A DNA stretch of 64,000 nucleotides from Actinomycetes bacterium. Lineage in GTDB: Bacteria; Actinomycetota; Acidimicrobiia; IMCC26256; JANYLB01. The stretch covers positions 19,155 to 83,154 of the forward strand of contig JANYLB010000022.1 in NCBI GenBank assembly GCA_025363815.1, read 5' to 3'. Shown here one piece after another: positions 1 to 8,058 of this stretch (its first letter is position 1; every line of letters starts with the position of its first letter). A program made the translations under genes and the position numbers. The notes under the pieces are model-generated. The model was not told the origin of the DNA. It worked only from the letters and a program-made list of their open reading frames with translations, and searched no databases.

Positions 1-2
1 AC

Positions 3-164
3 GCGCTGGTTGCCCTGGCCGAGCACGCGTTCAACCTCGCGACCGACGGCCAACGCGCGCTCGACACGCTGGCAATGGTGGCCGAGACTGCTGCATGCTT
101 CCGCCTGGTCAGCGCCGATCCCGACGCCGCCTCCGCCCTCATCTCGACTGCAATCGCGACATGA
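3..164 (+). CDS. C-terminal end of a truncated gene, function unknown
   Basis: An open frame enters from the left edge and stops with TGA at 162-164, giving the last 53 residues of a protein. The piece is Ala/Leu-rich and probably helical (LVALAEHAFNLATDG). No family is recognisable from this fragment. It reads straight into an ATGA overlap with the next start codon, so it is the upstream member of the PqqD/methyltransferase operon. It is absent from the ORF track because its start lies outside the window. Confidence 0.6.
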   Translation, partial: ALVALAEHAFNLATDGQRALDTLAMVAETAACFRLVSADPDAASALISTAIAT

Positions 165-247
165 GCAGAACGCACAGTCGCTCGGCGAGACGACCATCTC
201 CGCCCGACCCGGACGGCCGCCGAGCGGCGCGTCACCTCGGGCGATGA
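161..247 (+). CDS. 28-codon Arg/Pro-rich mini-ORF, coupled at both ends
   Basis: ATG at 161 overlaps the upstream TGA (ATGA). The frame runs 28 codons and its own TGA (245-247) overlaps the ATG at 244 of the PqqD-domain gene, again as ATGA. The predicted peptide begins MSRTHSRSARR and is rich in Arg, Pro and Ser. No family is recognised. It could be a real small protein, a leader for translational coupling, or a chance frame; the two exact stop-start overlaps are the only positive evidence. Confidence 0.35.
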   Translation: MSRTHSRSARRPSPPDPDGRRAARHLGR

Positions 248-1374
248 CAGTGAGAACCATGAGGCCGGATGAGATCGACGCAACCTTTGTTCCGCGTCGC
301 CGCGACGAGATCGCGACGGCGACGCTCGACCACGAGGCCGTGATCCACGACCAGGCCCGACTCTTTCATCTCGATCCAATCGCGACGCTCGTATGGGAGT
401 GCTGCGACGGCACGGTCTCCGTCGATGCGCTCGCATCCGAGCTCAGCGCGACGTTTCGGGTCGACGCCAATACCACGCGTCGCGATGTCCTGCGCGCGGT
501 CCGCGCGCTCGCCGCCGACGGGTTGCTCGATGGCATCGAAGGCTCGCCCGCCGACAGCCCGCTGGTTCATGAAACCCCTCAGGTTGCGTCTCCGAACGCC
601 GACGGCTGCGAGCTCGAGGTCCGGTTCGACGTGGGCGGCCTATTGCTAGGCGTGTCCACCGACCACTCGGGCGCGCGTGATGCACTGCGAAAGATTCTCG
701 CCGCGCACGTCACCGACGACCCCGGCGAACCCGCGGCCTCGTACGCAATTTCGTTCGCCGACGCAACCGCGGCCGGCGCGCCGTCGGCGCGCCACACCCT
801 GTACGACCAAGACGGGCCCCTACTCGAGACTCTCGATCCGAGACGTGCGCTTCGCGCTCTGCTGACCTCGCTCGCAAGCCACGGAGACCTCGCCTCGGCC
901 GGGGTCGGAGCGCTGCCCGCGTGGGTGATCGGACGGGGCGATCGCGCGGTCCTCGTCGCCGGCGCGCCCGAGCTTCCGCTCGACGGCGAGGTGCTGGAGC
1001 GCCATGGCATCGCAGTCGCCGATGGCACGATCGCGTTCGTCGACGACGATGGGTCGGTAGTCATTGGAGCCCCCGGAGTCGAGGCCGACCTTGACGCCCT
1101 CGATCACTTCGCTGCAACACTCCCCAGCGGAAATGACGCCGTCACACCACTACCGTGGGGCCGCGCCCGCGTCGTCGCGCTCGCCACCGACGTCGCCGAC
1201 GAACCCGGCCACGCGCTGCTGGCGTTCGGTCCGCTCGCCGACGACGACACCCCCGCGTTCTCTGGTGCCGAGCGCGCGCTCGACGCCTTGCTCGACCTGC
1301 TCGCGACGGTGCCGGTCGTCGCCGCAGGCAGCTCACAATTCCTGGCCGCGGCGCTCCTGGAGACGTACCGATGA
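244..1374 (+). CDS. PqqD-domain protein with a C-terminal HprK-like region
   Basis: 376 aa from ATG 244; an ATG at 259 is an alternative, and the longer ORF-track version has no supporting homology-like sequence. Residues about 1-100 match the PqqD-type peptide-chaperone fold: a hydrophobic strand, then a segment around LVWECCDG, then a winged-helix-like region ending AALAADGLL. PqqD domains bind leader peptides or occur in carbohydrate and peptide tailoring clusters. The rest (about 115-376) begins RFDVGGLLLGV, which resembles the start of HPr-kinase-related domains, but the expected GxxGxGKST phosphate loop is not visible, so kinase activity is doubtful. It overlaps the methyltransferase start by ATGA. 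The HprK resemblance is inference. Confidence 0.65.
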   Translation: MTVRTMRPDEIDATFVPRRRDEIATATLDHEAVIHDQARLFHLDPIATLVWECCDGTVSVDALASELSATFRVDANTTRRDVLRAVRALAADGLLDGIEGSPADSPLVHETPQVASPNADGCELEVRFDVGGLLLGVSTDHSGARDALRKILAAHVTDDPGEPAASYAISFADATAAGAPSARHTLYDQDGPLLETLDPRRALRALLTSLASHGDLASAGVGALPAWVIGRGDRAVLVAGAPELPLDGEVLERHGIAVADGTIAFVDDDGSVVIGAPGVEADLDALDHFAATLPSGNDAVTPLPWGRARVVALATDVADEPGHALLAFGPLADDDTPAFSGAERALDALLDLLATVPVVAAGSSQFLAAALLETYR

Positions 1375-2129
1375 GCCGGACCGAATCGCTGCGCAACATC
1401 GCCCGCAATGCAACCCGCCCCGACTACCTGCCGGTGATGGCCAGAAAGGTCGCGGCCCGGTTGCGACCCAGCCACCGTGACGCTGCGCTCCGTTGGGCCG
1501 CCGACGTGGCCGAGGACCTGGGCGAGTTCGCGAACTCGCTCGATGCCGCTCTCTGGGCCGAAGCCGAGGAGTGGAGTCGGGAGTTCCGGCCCCTGGCCCG
1601 GGCACGACTCGCGGCACTCGGCGTCGAGCTGGGTGGTGGTGGGCACTTCCAGCTCGTCTACTTCCTCGTGCGCCATCTGAAACCGACGGTCGTTCTCGAG
1701 ACGGGAGTGGCCGCAGGCTGGACCTCATCGGCCATCCTCACCGCCCTAGAGCGCAATGGCGGAGGAACGCTCTACTCCAGCGACTTTCCGTACTTCCGCC
1801 TCGAGGAGCCCGAACGTTATGTCGGGTGCCTGGTCGAGAACCGGCTCCGAGCCAACTGGCACCTGGGCCTGAAAGGAGACAGGGCCAACCTGGCCGAGTT
1901 CCTACCGGCGATAGATCGGATCGACTTCGTGCACTACGACTCCGACAAGACCGCTGAAGGTCGGAGCTACGCGCTGGAGACGATGGCGCCGAAGCTCGCA
2001 TCGGGAGCACCTGTGATGATGGATGACATCGACGACAACACGTTCTTCCGTGACTACGCCACCACCGCATCGGCGCGGACCCGGGTCTTCGCTCGGGGCC
2101 GCAAGTACGTCGGCCTGGCCGGGCTCTAG
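1371..2129 (+). CDS. Class I SAM-dependent methyltransferase
   Basis: 252 aa, starting at the ATG that overlaps the stop of the PqqD-domain gene (ATGA 1371-1374). The Rossmann-type SAM site appears as VVLETGVAAGWTSSAIL at about residues 105-121, followed by an acidic strand (LYSSDFPYF) and a later HYDSDK/MMDDID pair, the layout of the Methyltransf_24/cephalosporin-hydroxylase-like group. These enzymes methylate sugars or small molecules. Its tight coupling to a PqqD-domain protein suggests tailoring of a peptide or cell-surface glycan; the substrate is unknown. It is the last gene of this operon. Confidence 0.75.
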   Translation: MSRTESLRNIARNATRPDYLPVMARKVAARLRPSHRDAALRWAADVAEDLGEFANSLDAALWAEAEEWSREFRPLARARLAALGVELGGGGHFQLVYFLVRHLKPTVVLETGVAAGWTSSAILTALERNGGGTLYSSDFPYFRLEEPERYVGCLVENRLRANWHLGLKGDRANLAEFLPAIDRIDFVHYDSDKTAEGRSYALETMAPKLASGAPVMMDDIDDNTFFRDYATTASARTRVFARGRKYVGLAGL

Positions 2130-2225
2130 CCGGAACCCTCGTCCGGGGGGTACCAAACCACCATCAGGGGTATGATCTCGGCTGGGAGCGGACGTCCAAC
2201 ACCCGCTGAGTCGATCAGGAGCACG

Positions 2226-2723
2226 ATGCTTGGCGTCGCGCGCGAACAGAGATACCCCGAGCGCGCGTGGCGGGGAGCCACTTCCACTCATCTCGCGGAG
2301 CTCCGCGCCTGGATGCTTGCACGGCACTCACGCCGCCACTCCGACGAGCTCGAACACTGGATCGGCGCGATCGCCGAGTGGCGACCGCCGCCGTCGCTCT
2401 CGCACCACAAGTTGCGATGGTTCCGCAGCGTGTTGCTCCGCTACGGCCCTCCGGCGAGACGCTTGGATCAGCCCAACACCCCCGACGGCATTTACCGCAA
2501 GCTGATCCGCGCCATGCGTTCGGCTCGGGTTCGCCGTCAGAACGAGCGGAAGCGCAAACCTGCGCCGCCGCGCACGTCGCATTCACATCCGAGCAGCGAC
2601 ACGGCAATTGCCACCGTTGCGGGATCATCACAACGCACAAGCTCGCGAGCACCATCGAGCTCGAATAGCACCGAGGCGCAGCCGACACCGCCGCGCGAGA
2701 AGGAATCCACGCCTCCGCACTGA
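2226..2723 (+). CDS. Hypothetical basic protein
   Basis: 165 aa from ATG 2226, chosen because AGGAG lies about 5 nt upstream (2217-2221); the ORF-track start further upstream lacks such a site. The first 110 residues look like a folded protein with many Trp, His and Arg residues (ELEHWIGAIAEW, HKLRWFRSVLL). The C-terminal third is low-complexity Ser/Pro/Thr. No membrane segment or known domain is visible. Codons favour G or C in the third position, as in neighbouring genes, but no family is recognised, so a spurious frame remains possible. Confidence 0.45.
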   Translation: MLGVAREQRYPERAWRGATSTHLAELRAWMLARHSRRHSDELEHWIGAIAEWRPPPSLSHHKLRWFRSVLLRYGPPARRLDQPNTPDGIYRKLIRAMRSARVRRQNERKRKPAPPRTSHSHPSSDTAIATVAGSSQRTSSRAPSSSNSTEAQPTPPREKESTPPH

Positions 2724-2771
2724 TGATCCACCGGGCGGGCGCGTATCGACGCCGCTCGAAGAGGATCCCGA

Positions 2772-4067
2772 CTAGAGGATCTCTCCGGGGAAGTCGCGTC
2801 CACGCAAGATGCCCTTCGCGTCGAACACCAACCGCGCGCTACGACAGATCTCGTCGGCGTCGAAGCTGGGGTGGTCGACCAGTACGACGACAAGATCGGC
2901 CGCGGCCAGCGCCTCGGGCCCGTACTCGACGAGATCCAGACCGAGCGTCGAGGCCAACGTGGTCGCGACGTGAGGGTCGCAGGCGCCAATTTCGGCGCCC
3001 AGCGCGACAAGGCGATCTGCGACCGCAATCGATGGTGACTCGCGCCAGTCCGACGTCGCCGCCTTGTACGCGACGCCGAGCAGCAAGATGCGCGTTCCCT
3101 TCACGGCGCGGCCGTGCCGGTTGAGCAATCCGATTATCCGCTGCACGACGTAGTCGGGCATGTGCTCGTTCACGTCGTTCGCGAGCTCGACGAATCGGAA
3201 CGCGTGGCCCGAGCGACGCCGCACGCTCCACGAAAGGTATGACGGGTCCACGGGCAGGCAGTGGCCCCCGACGCCGGGACCGGGAGTGAAGCGCAGGAAG
3301 CCGAACGGCTTGGTCGACGCCGCGTCGATCGCGCTCCAGATGTCGACACCGAGATCACCCGCGAACATCGCCAGCTCGTTCACGAGCGCGATGTTGACGT
3401 GACGGAACGTGTTCTCGAGAAGCTTGACGAGCTCAGCCTCGGCCGTCGAACCGACCGGGACAACCTTGTCGACCAAAGCGCCGTAGAACGCCTCGACCCG
3501 CCGGAGCGACTCGGCGTCGATCCCCGAAACCACCTTCGGCGTGTTCTCGAATGTCCAGCTCGGGTTCCCCGGGTCAATCCGCTCCGGCGAGTAGCCCAGG
3601 AAGAAATCGGTCCCGGCGACCAACCCTGCGACCTCGAGAAGCGGCCGAACCAACTCCTCGGTAGTACCCGGATACGTTGTCGATTCAAGGACCACGAGCG
3701 CGCCGGGGCAGAGACGCGACGCGAGGGTCGACGCTGCCGCACGGACGTAGCTGAGATCGGGCGCACCGTCGCGCAATGGGGTCGGGACCGAGATCACCGC
3801 GACGTCGAAGTCGGCGAGATCGTCGGGTTGATCGGTGACGCGGTAGCCATGCTCCCTTGCCGCTGCCACCCGATCATTCGAGACGTCGGCGACGTATGAG
3901 CGTCCTTGAGCGAGCGCGGCGACGCGTTCGGGATCGATCTCGTAGCCGGTGACTGAGAAGCCCACCTCGACCGCGCGCATCGCCAGGGGCAATCCCACAT
4001 AGCCCTGGCCGACCACCACAACGCGCGCGGCGCGATCTTCGATTCGAGCGAGCAGGTCAGTCGTCAC
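2772..4067 (-). CDS. Nucleotide-sugar dehydrogenase (UDP-glucose/GDP-mannose DH family)
   Basis: 431 aa from GTG 4067, 16 nt after the stop of the upstream Tat-exported protein; the ORF-track extension further upstream is shadow. The NAD-binding motif is VVVVGQGYVGLPLA near the N terminus. The family signatures STTYPGTTEE, GYSPERIDPG and the catalytic-region GPGVGGHCLPVDP (active-site Cys) are present in the expected order, and the C-terminal domain follows. The family oxidises UDP- or GDP-sugars at C6 to uronic acids for capsule or exopolysaccharide. The length matches the WbpA/TviB-like UDP-HexNAc dehydrogenase branch; the exact substrate cannot be called. Confidence 0.9.
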   Translation of the reverse strand: MTTDLLARIEDRAARVVVVGQGYVGLPLAMRAVEVGFSVTGYEIDPERVAALAQGRSYVADVSNDRVAAAREHGYRVTDQPDDLADFDVAVISVPTPLRDGAPDLSYVRAAASTLASRLCPGALVVLESTTYPGTTEELVRPLLEVAGLVAGTDFFLGYSPERIDPGNPSWTFENTPKVVSGIDAESLRRVEAFYGALVDKVVPVGSTAEAELVKLLENTFRHVNIALVNELAMFAGDLGVDIWSAIDAASTKPFGFLRFTPGPGVGGHCLPVDPSYLSWSVRRRSGHAFRFVELANDVNEHMPDYVVQRIIGLLNRHGRAVKGTRILLLGVAYKAATSDWRESPSIAVADRLVALGAEIGACDPHVATTLASTLGLDLVEYGPEALAAADLVVVLVDHPSFDADEICRSARLVFDAKGILRGRDFPGEIL

Positions 4068-4083
4068 CGTGAGCCGCGACCGG

Positions 4084-5607
4084 TCAAGGACGGCAGTAGA
4101 CGAGCACGATGCACTCGTGGTCACCGAGGTGACCCACGTGCGGGTAGCGGACCTTGTTCGCCTTGGGTTCAGCGTTGTGTTTGATGGTCGACGTGGGTGT
4201 CTGTGGCGGCGCCGGAGCAGGCACCACCGGTGGCGTCGTGGTGGTCGTGGTCGTGTCGGCCACCGGCTCGTTGGGGTCCGTTGGCGGAAGGGTCGTCGTG
4301 GTCGTCGTGCTCGTCGTGCTCGTTGTCGTGCCACCCTTCGGATCCTTCGGGTCTTTCGGATCTTTCGGATCTTTCGGATCCTTCGGCGGGGGCTTCGGGG
4401 GCGGAGGCAGACATGCACTCGTCGGCGCCGGCGGGATCTTGAGCCCGAAGGCGGGTCCGTACCAGGCGATGACAAAGTTGTCGGGAAACTTCAGGTTCCA
4501 GGGGAACGGGGCCTTCGGATCCGGAGTGCACTTGGTGGGATCCCACGGCGGTTCGGTGCCCGGCCTCGTCGTGGTGGTCGTGGAGGTCGACGTGGAGCTG
4601 GAGGTCGAGGTCGAATCTGAGCTCGTCTCATCAGGCGGGGGCGGTGCATTGCTCGGCGTAGGAGCCGAGGACCCGGGCCCGCCGACGCGAGACGACGGAT
4701 TGTTCGGCGAAACGACATGATCGGGGCCGGCCCTGCCGGGGCTGCCGCTACGACCGGTGTAACCACCGACGCGTTCGATGACGGTCGGGAAGATCACGCG
4801 GCGCCCGCGCTCCGAGTTTGGCGCGTTCGGGTCTTCATAGCCGTTGCTCCCGAAGTAGTTCCCGTCCTTGTAGCAACCGAGCACGAGACGATAACGGCGC
4901 GACCACCAGTCGGGAAGCGCAGGCGGCGCGGGGAGCAGGCACGCCCACGCCGAGTCGCCCATCTGGGTCAGCTCCGGACGACGATCAGGTGCTTCGAGCT
5001 TGATGCCGGGGTTCGCGTACACCCAGTCGATTACCGGAGGCGGCAGCGGATCCGGGAGATCGGCGCCGATTCGCTGAGCGAACTGTTCGGAGTCTGGCAT
5101 CTCCGGGTCGTCTGCTGCGATGGTCGCATCGTCGACAGGCACGCCGGCAACCGTCGGAGTGCTGCCGGTCGTCGAATCGCCGGTCGTCGAATCGCCGGTC
5201 GCGGTTTTGCGACCGAAAGAGACCGACTGACCGGGGCCGGCGATGACCGCCGGAGGCGCGTAGGTGTAGGCGCGGGTGTTCGCGGGCTTCGTCGGAACTT
5301 GACCCCACGGTGGTTCACCGTGGCCGTCCCAGGGTTGTGACCAACCGTTGCCGGCGGCTTCGGGTTGCCAATTCGCCGGTAGATTCGCCTGACCGTCGGG
5401 GAATACCGACCACGTTCGGTTCGACGCGTCGACCGCGACCACGAAGAATCGCGTCGCCGGGCGCTCGGTCCCGTCGGACGCGGCTGCGTACGCGGTGCTC
5501 ATCCGGATTACGGGTGCCGCCCACGCGACTCCGGCGAGAACGGCGCCGCGCGTGAGCACCTGTCGACGGGAGAGACCCCCCTTGCCGACCACCGCGCTCT
5601 CGGGCAT
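4084..5607 (-). CDS. Tat-exported Thr/Pro-rich surface protein
   Basis: 507 aa from ATG 5607, which has a GGGGG-type ribosome site a few bases upstream. The N terminus is a twin-arginine signal: SRRQVLTRG, then a hydrophobic stretch and an AYA cleavage-like end. The mature part has no recognised enzyme domain. Its middle contains Ser/Thr runs, followed by a globular-looking segment and a (DPK)n repeat, another Thr run, and a Cys-containing tail (HECIVLVYC). Such Thr/Pro linkers are typical of cell-wall-spanning or O-glycosylated proteins. It precedes the nucleotide-sugar dehydrogenase by 16 nt, suggesting an envelope-polysaccharide role (inference). Confidence 0.75.
   Translation of the reverse strand: MPESAVVGKGGLSRRQVLTRGAVLAGVAWAAPVIRMSTAYAAASDGTERPATRFFVVAVDASNRTWSVFPDGQANLPANWQPEAAGNGWSQPWDGHGEPPWGQVPTKPANTRAYTYAPPAVIAGPGQSVSFGRKTATGDSTTGDSTTGSTPTVAGVPVDDATIAADDPEMPDSEQFAQRIGADLPDPLPPPVIDWVYANPGIKLEAPDRRPELTQMGDSAWACLLPAPPALPDWWSRRYRLVLGCYKDGNYFGSNGYEDPNAPNSERGRRVIFPTVIERVGGYTGRSGSPGRAGPDHVVSPNNPSSRVGGPGSSAPTPSNAPPPPDETSSDSTSTSSSTSTSTTTTTRPGTEPPWDPTKCTPDPKAPFPWNLKFPDNFVIAWYGPAFGLKIPPAPTSACLPPPPKPPPKDPKDPKDPKDPKDPKGGTTTSTTSTTTTTTLPPTDPNEPVADTTTTTTTPPVVPAPAPPQTPTSTIKHNAEPKANKVRYPHVGHLGDHECIVLVYCRP
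4335..4386. repeat. 9-bp tandem repeat encoding DPK units
   Basis: Near-perfect copies of a 9-mer (cttTCGGATc on the plus strand) run head to tail inside the Tat-protein gene. Read on the minus strand they encode Asp-Pro-Lys units. The unit length is a multiple of three, so slippage would change protein length without breaking the frame. Confidence 0.85.
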
Positions 5608-5797
5608 TGCCCCCCGTCGTCTCTCTCGGCTCGTCCGGGCCACCACGACCGACCTCCTGTCACGTCGAGTCGTAGCCAAAGAACCGTTGATGCGACTAAC
5701 GATGCGGCCCCGAAAGCCGCCCTTCACCGTACCACGTGCCCAGTACGGCCCAAAGCCGCAAGTCGCCCGCCGCGAGAAGCCCAGAAGGCCCGTCCGC

Positions 5798-5836
5798 TAT
5801 CGTCGAACGTGCCGCCCACGCTGTTCCCGTCACCCG
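5798..5836 (+). promoter_or_regulatory. Putative Rrf2-gene promoter and shared 13-mer
   Basis: A TANNNT-type box, TATCGT (5798-5803), is followed by TTCCCGTCACCCG (5824-5836). The same 13 bases recur at 7114-7126 in front of cysD. The 13-mer ends 18 nt before the GTG of the Rrf2 gene and 23 nt before the cysD ATG. It could be an operator for the Rrf2 protein or an untranslated-leader element; this is inference. Confidence 0.35.
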
Positions 5837-5854
5837 GCGGCGGAGGAACGAACG

Positions 5855-6313
5855 GTGCGCATCTCCGCCAAGGCCGACTACGCCGTTCGAGCCGCGGCCG
5901 AACTGGCGCTGGCCGCGCCGGGCACGCCCACCAAAGGTGAGCAGATCGCCAATCGGCAGGAAGTGCCCCTGAAGTTCCTAGAGAACATTCTCGGTGCCAT
6001 GCGGACAGCCGGGATCGTCAACACCCGCCGAGGGGCCGAAGGTGGATACCTCCTCGCCCGGCCGGCCAAGGAGATAACAGTGGCCGACGTGATTCGCGCC
6101 GTCGACGGACCTCTGGCCGCCGTCCGGGGCGAGCCGCCCGAAGCCCTCGCCTATCCCGGGGCGGCGGAGCACCTCGTCGAGGTCTGGATCGCCGTTCGAT
6201 CGAGCCTCAGGGCCGTCCTGGAGCGGATCACGATCGCCGACCTCGCGAGCGGTCGCCTGCCCGCCAATGTTCGCCGCCTCGCCGCCGAACCCGAGGCTTG
6301 GCAACGCAGGTGA
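5855..6313 (+). CDS. Rrf2-family transcriptional regulator of the sulfate operon
   Basis: 152 aa from GTG 5855, with GGAGGA about 8 nt upstream. The N-terminal winged helix is typical of the family: ISAKADYAVRAA, then KGEQIANRQEVPLKFLENIL and RRGAEGGYLLARP. The region where IscR/NsrR carry three Fe-S cysteines has none here, so a cluster-free, CymR-like sensor is more likely. CymR-type proteins repress sulfur-assimilation genes with a cysteine-synthesis partner. The stop overlaps the cysQ start as GTGA, so it heads and probably controls the cysQ-cysD-cysN operon. Confidence 0.85.
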   Translation: MRISAKADYAVRAAAELALAAPGTPTKGEQIANRQEVPLKFLENILGAMRTAGIVNTRRGAEGGYLLARPAKEITVADVIRAVDGPLAAVRGEPPEALAYPGAAEHLVEVWIAVRSSLRAVLERITIADLASGRLPANVRRLAAEPEAWQRR

Positions 6314-7062
6314 GCCCGACTCTAAGCGATCACGCGCTGGCGGCCGAGCTCGCCGAGCAGGCCGGACGGCTACTGCTCGAGCTGCGAGAACAGATCTCCG
6401 ACCCGGCCAAGCTCAAGGCCGCCGGCGACCACCGCGCGAACGAGCTGATCCTCGCCGGTCTGGCCGACGCCCGACCCGATGACCCGATCCTCTCCGAGGA
6501 ATCACCTGACGATTCGAAGCGCCATGGCGCCGACCGGGTCTGGATCGTCGATCCACTCGACGGAACCCGTGAGTTCGGAGAACCGGGCCGCACTGATTGG
6601 GCCGTCCACGTGGCCCTGGCCGAACGCGGTCGGGCGACCGTCGGCGCGGTGGCGCTGCCCGCTCGGGGGCTGGTGCTGTCGACCGATCCCGCGCCGGTTG
6701 TGCCGGCGCGGCCCACCGGACCTATCCGTCTGCTGGTCAGCCGCAGCCGTCCCCCGGCCGTGGCTGAGCATCTCGCGACAATCCTCGATGCCGTGCTCGT
6801 GCCTATGGGATCGGCGGGAGCGAAGGCAATGGCCGTGGTCCTGGGCGACGGCGACGTGTACGCGCATAGTGGCGGCCAGTACCAATGGGACTCCGCGGCT
6901 CCGGTCGCCGTGGCCCTGGCCGCGGGCCTGCACGCGACCCGCCTCGACGGCAGTCCCCTCGTCTACGGCGAACCCGATCCATGGTTGCCTGACCTGCTCG
7001 TATGCCGGCCCGAGCTTGCGCCGAGCGTGCAAGCGGCGTTGCGCAAGGCACCATCGAGCTGA
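6310..7062 (+). CDS. cysQ: 3'(2'),5'-bisphosphate nucleotidase-like inositol monophosphatase family protein
   Basis: 250 aa from GTG 6310, which overlaps the upstream stop (GTGA); the ORF track starts at a TTG four codons earlier. Metal-binding signatures of the IMPase fold are clear: SEES near residue 60, VDPLDGTREF near residue 80, and YQWDSAAPVAVA near residue 195. In sulfur metabolism CysQ removes the 3' phosphate of PAP, the by-product of PAPS reductases and sulfotransferases. Its position between the regulator and cysD supports the CysQ role over a general inositol phosphatase. Confidence 0.85.
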   Translation: MSPTLSDHALAAELAEQAGRLLLELREQISDPAKLKAAGDHRANELILAGLADARPDDPILSEESPDDSKRHGADRVWIVDPLDGTREFGEPGRTDWAVHVALAERGRATVGAVALPARGLVLSTDPAPVVPARPTGPIRLLVSRSRPPAVAEHLATILDAVLVPMGSAGAKAMAVVLGDGDVYAHSGGQYQWDSAAPVAVALAAGLHATRLDGSPLVYGEPDPWLPDLLVCRPELAPSVQAALRKAPSS

Positions 7063-7100
7063 AGGGCGGTGGTGCCGTCCGAACGACCACGGAGCGTTGT

Positions 7101-7126
7101 TACACTCGCGCCCTTCCCGTCACCCG
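7101..7126 (+). promoter_or_regulatory. Possible internal promoter and second copy of the 13-mer before cysD
   Basis: TACACT (7101-7106) fits a TANNNT -10 box and is followed by TTCCCGTCACCCG (7114-7126), identical to the element before the Rrf2 gene. The 87-nt cysQ-cysD gap is the only sizeable gap inside an otherwise overlapping operon, which suits an internal promoter or regulatory leader. Not proven from sequence alone. Confidence 0.35.
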
Positions 7127-7149
7127 AACCAAGCCCGGGGGCCCGTTGC

Positions 7150-8058
7150 ATGACGGAAACCACTCTCTCCCACCTAGACGCGCTCGAGGCCGAATCGATC
7201 CATGTCATGCGTGAGGTCGCGGCCGAGTTCGAGCGGCCGGTACTGCTCTTCTCCGGGGGCAAGGACTCTGCCGTGATGCTGCGACTCGCGGAGAAGGCAT
7301 TCTGGCCCGCGCGCGTGCCGTTCCCGCTGATGCATGTCGACACGGGCCACAACTTCGATGAAGTCATCCAATACCGCGATCGTGAGGCCGAGCGCCTCGG
7401 TGTGCCGCTCATCGTGGCGTCGGTACAGCAGTCGATCGATGACGGTCGGGCGATCGAGGAAAAGGGTTTGAAGGCGACCCGCAACCGCCTCCAGAGCGTC
7501 ACGCTTCTCGACGCGATCGAGGAGCACGCGTTCGATGCCGTCTTCGGTGGTGGTCGACGCGACGAAGACAAGGCGCGCGCCAAGGAACGCGTCTACTCAT
7601 TCCGCGACGAGTTCGGGCAGTGGGATCCGAAGAACCAGCGGCCCGAGCTCTGGAACCTCTACAACGGGCGGCATCGCAAGGGTGAGCACATCCGAGTGTT
7701 CCCCATCTCGAACTGGACCGAGCTCGACGTCTGGCAGTACATCGAGCGGGAATCCATCGAACTGCCGTCGATCTACTACTCCCACAAGCGCGACGTCTTT
7801 CGACGCGACGGCATGCTCCTCGCGGTGACGCCCTACGTCACGGTGCTCGACGACGAAGAGGTCGAGCACCTCACCGTCCGCTTCCGCACTGTCGGCGACG
7901 CCACGTGCACCGGGTCGGTCCAATCGAGCGCGTCGTCGCCGGCCGAGGTCATCATCGAGGTCGCAGCGTCGCGAATCACCGAGCGCGGGGAGACCCGCGC
8001 CGATGACAAGTTCAGCGAGGCAGGCATGGAAGATCGCAAGCGAGAGGGCTACTTCTGA
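7150..8058 (+). CDS. cysD: Sulfate adenylyltransferase subunit 2
   Basis: 302 aa from ATG 7150; the upstream ORF extension is shadow. The PP-loop ATP pyrophosphatase motif LLFSGGKDSAVML sits near residue 35, followed by the CysD signatures HVDTGHNF, FGGGRRDEDKARAKER and FPISNWTELDVWQYI. CysD adenylates sulfate to APS with CysN in the cytoplasm. The length is normal for the family. Its stop overlaps the cysN start (TGATG), giving coupled translation of the two subunits. Confidence 0.97.
   Translation: MTETTLSHLDALEAESIHVMREVAAEFERPVLLFSGGKDSAVMLRLAEKAFWPARVPFPLMHVDTGHNFDEVIQYRDREAERLGVPLIVASVQQSIDDGRAIEEKGLKATRNRLQSVTLLDAIEEHAFDAVFGGGRRDEDKARAKERVYSFRDEFGQWDPKNQRPELWNLYNGRHRKGEHIRVFPISNWTELDVWQYIERESIELPSIYYSHKRDVFRRDGMLLAVTPYVTVLDDEEVEHLTVRFRTVGDATCTGSVQSSASSPAEVIIEVAASRITERGETRADDKFSEAGMEDRKREGYF

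Noticed and set aside
4321-4390. CRISPR array
   Set aside because: The repeat unit is 9 bp with no spacers and lies in frame inside a coding region as DPK codons.
7063-7149. Riboswitch (SAM or similar) before cysD
   Set aside because: The gap is only 87 nt and I could not build a conserved riboswitch core; the repeated 13-mer is the only signal supported.
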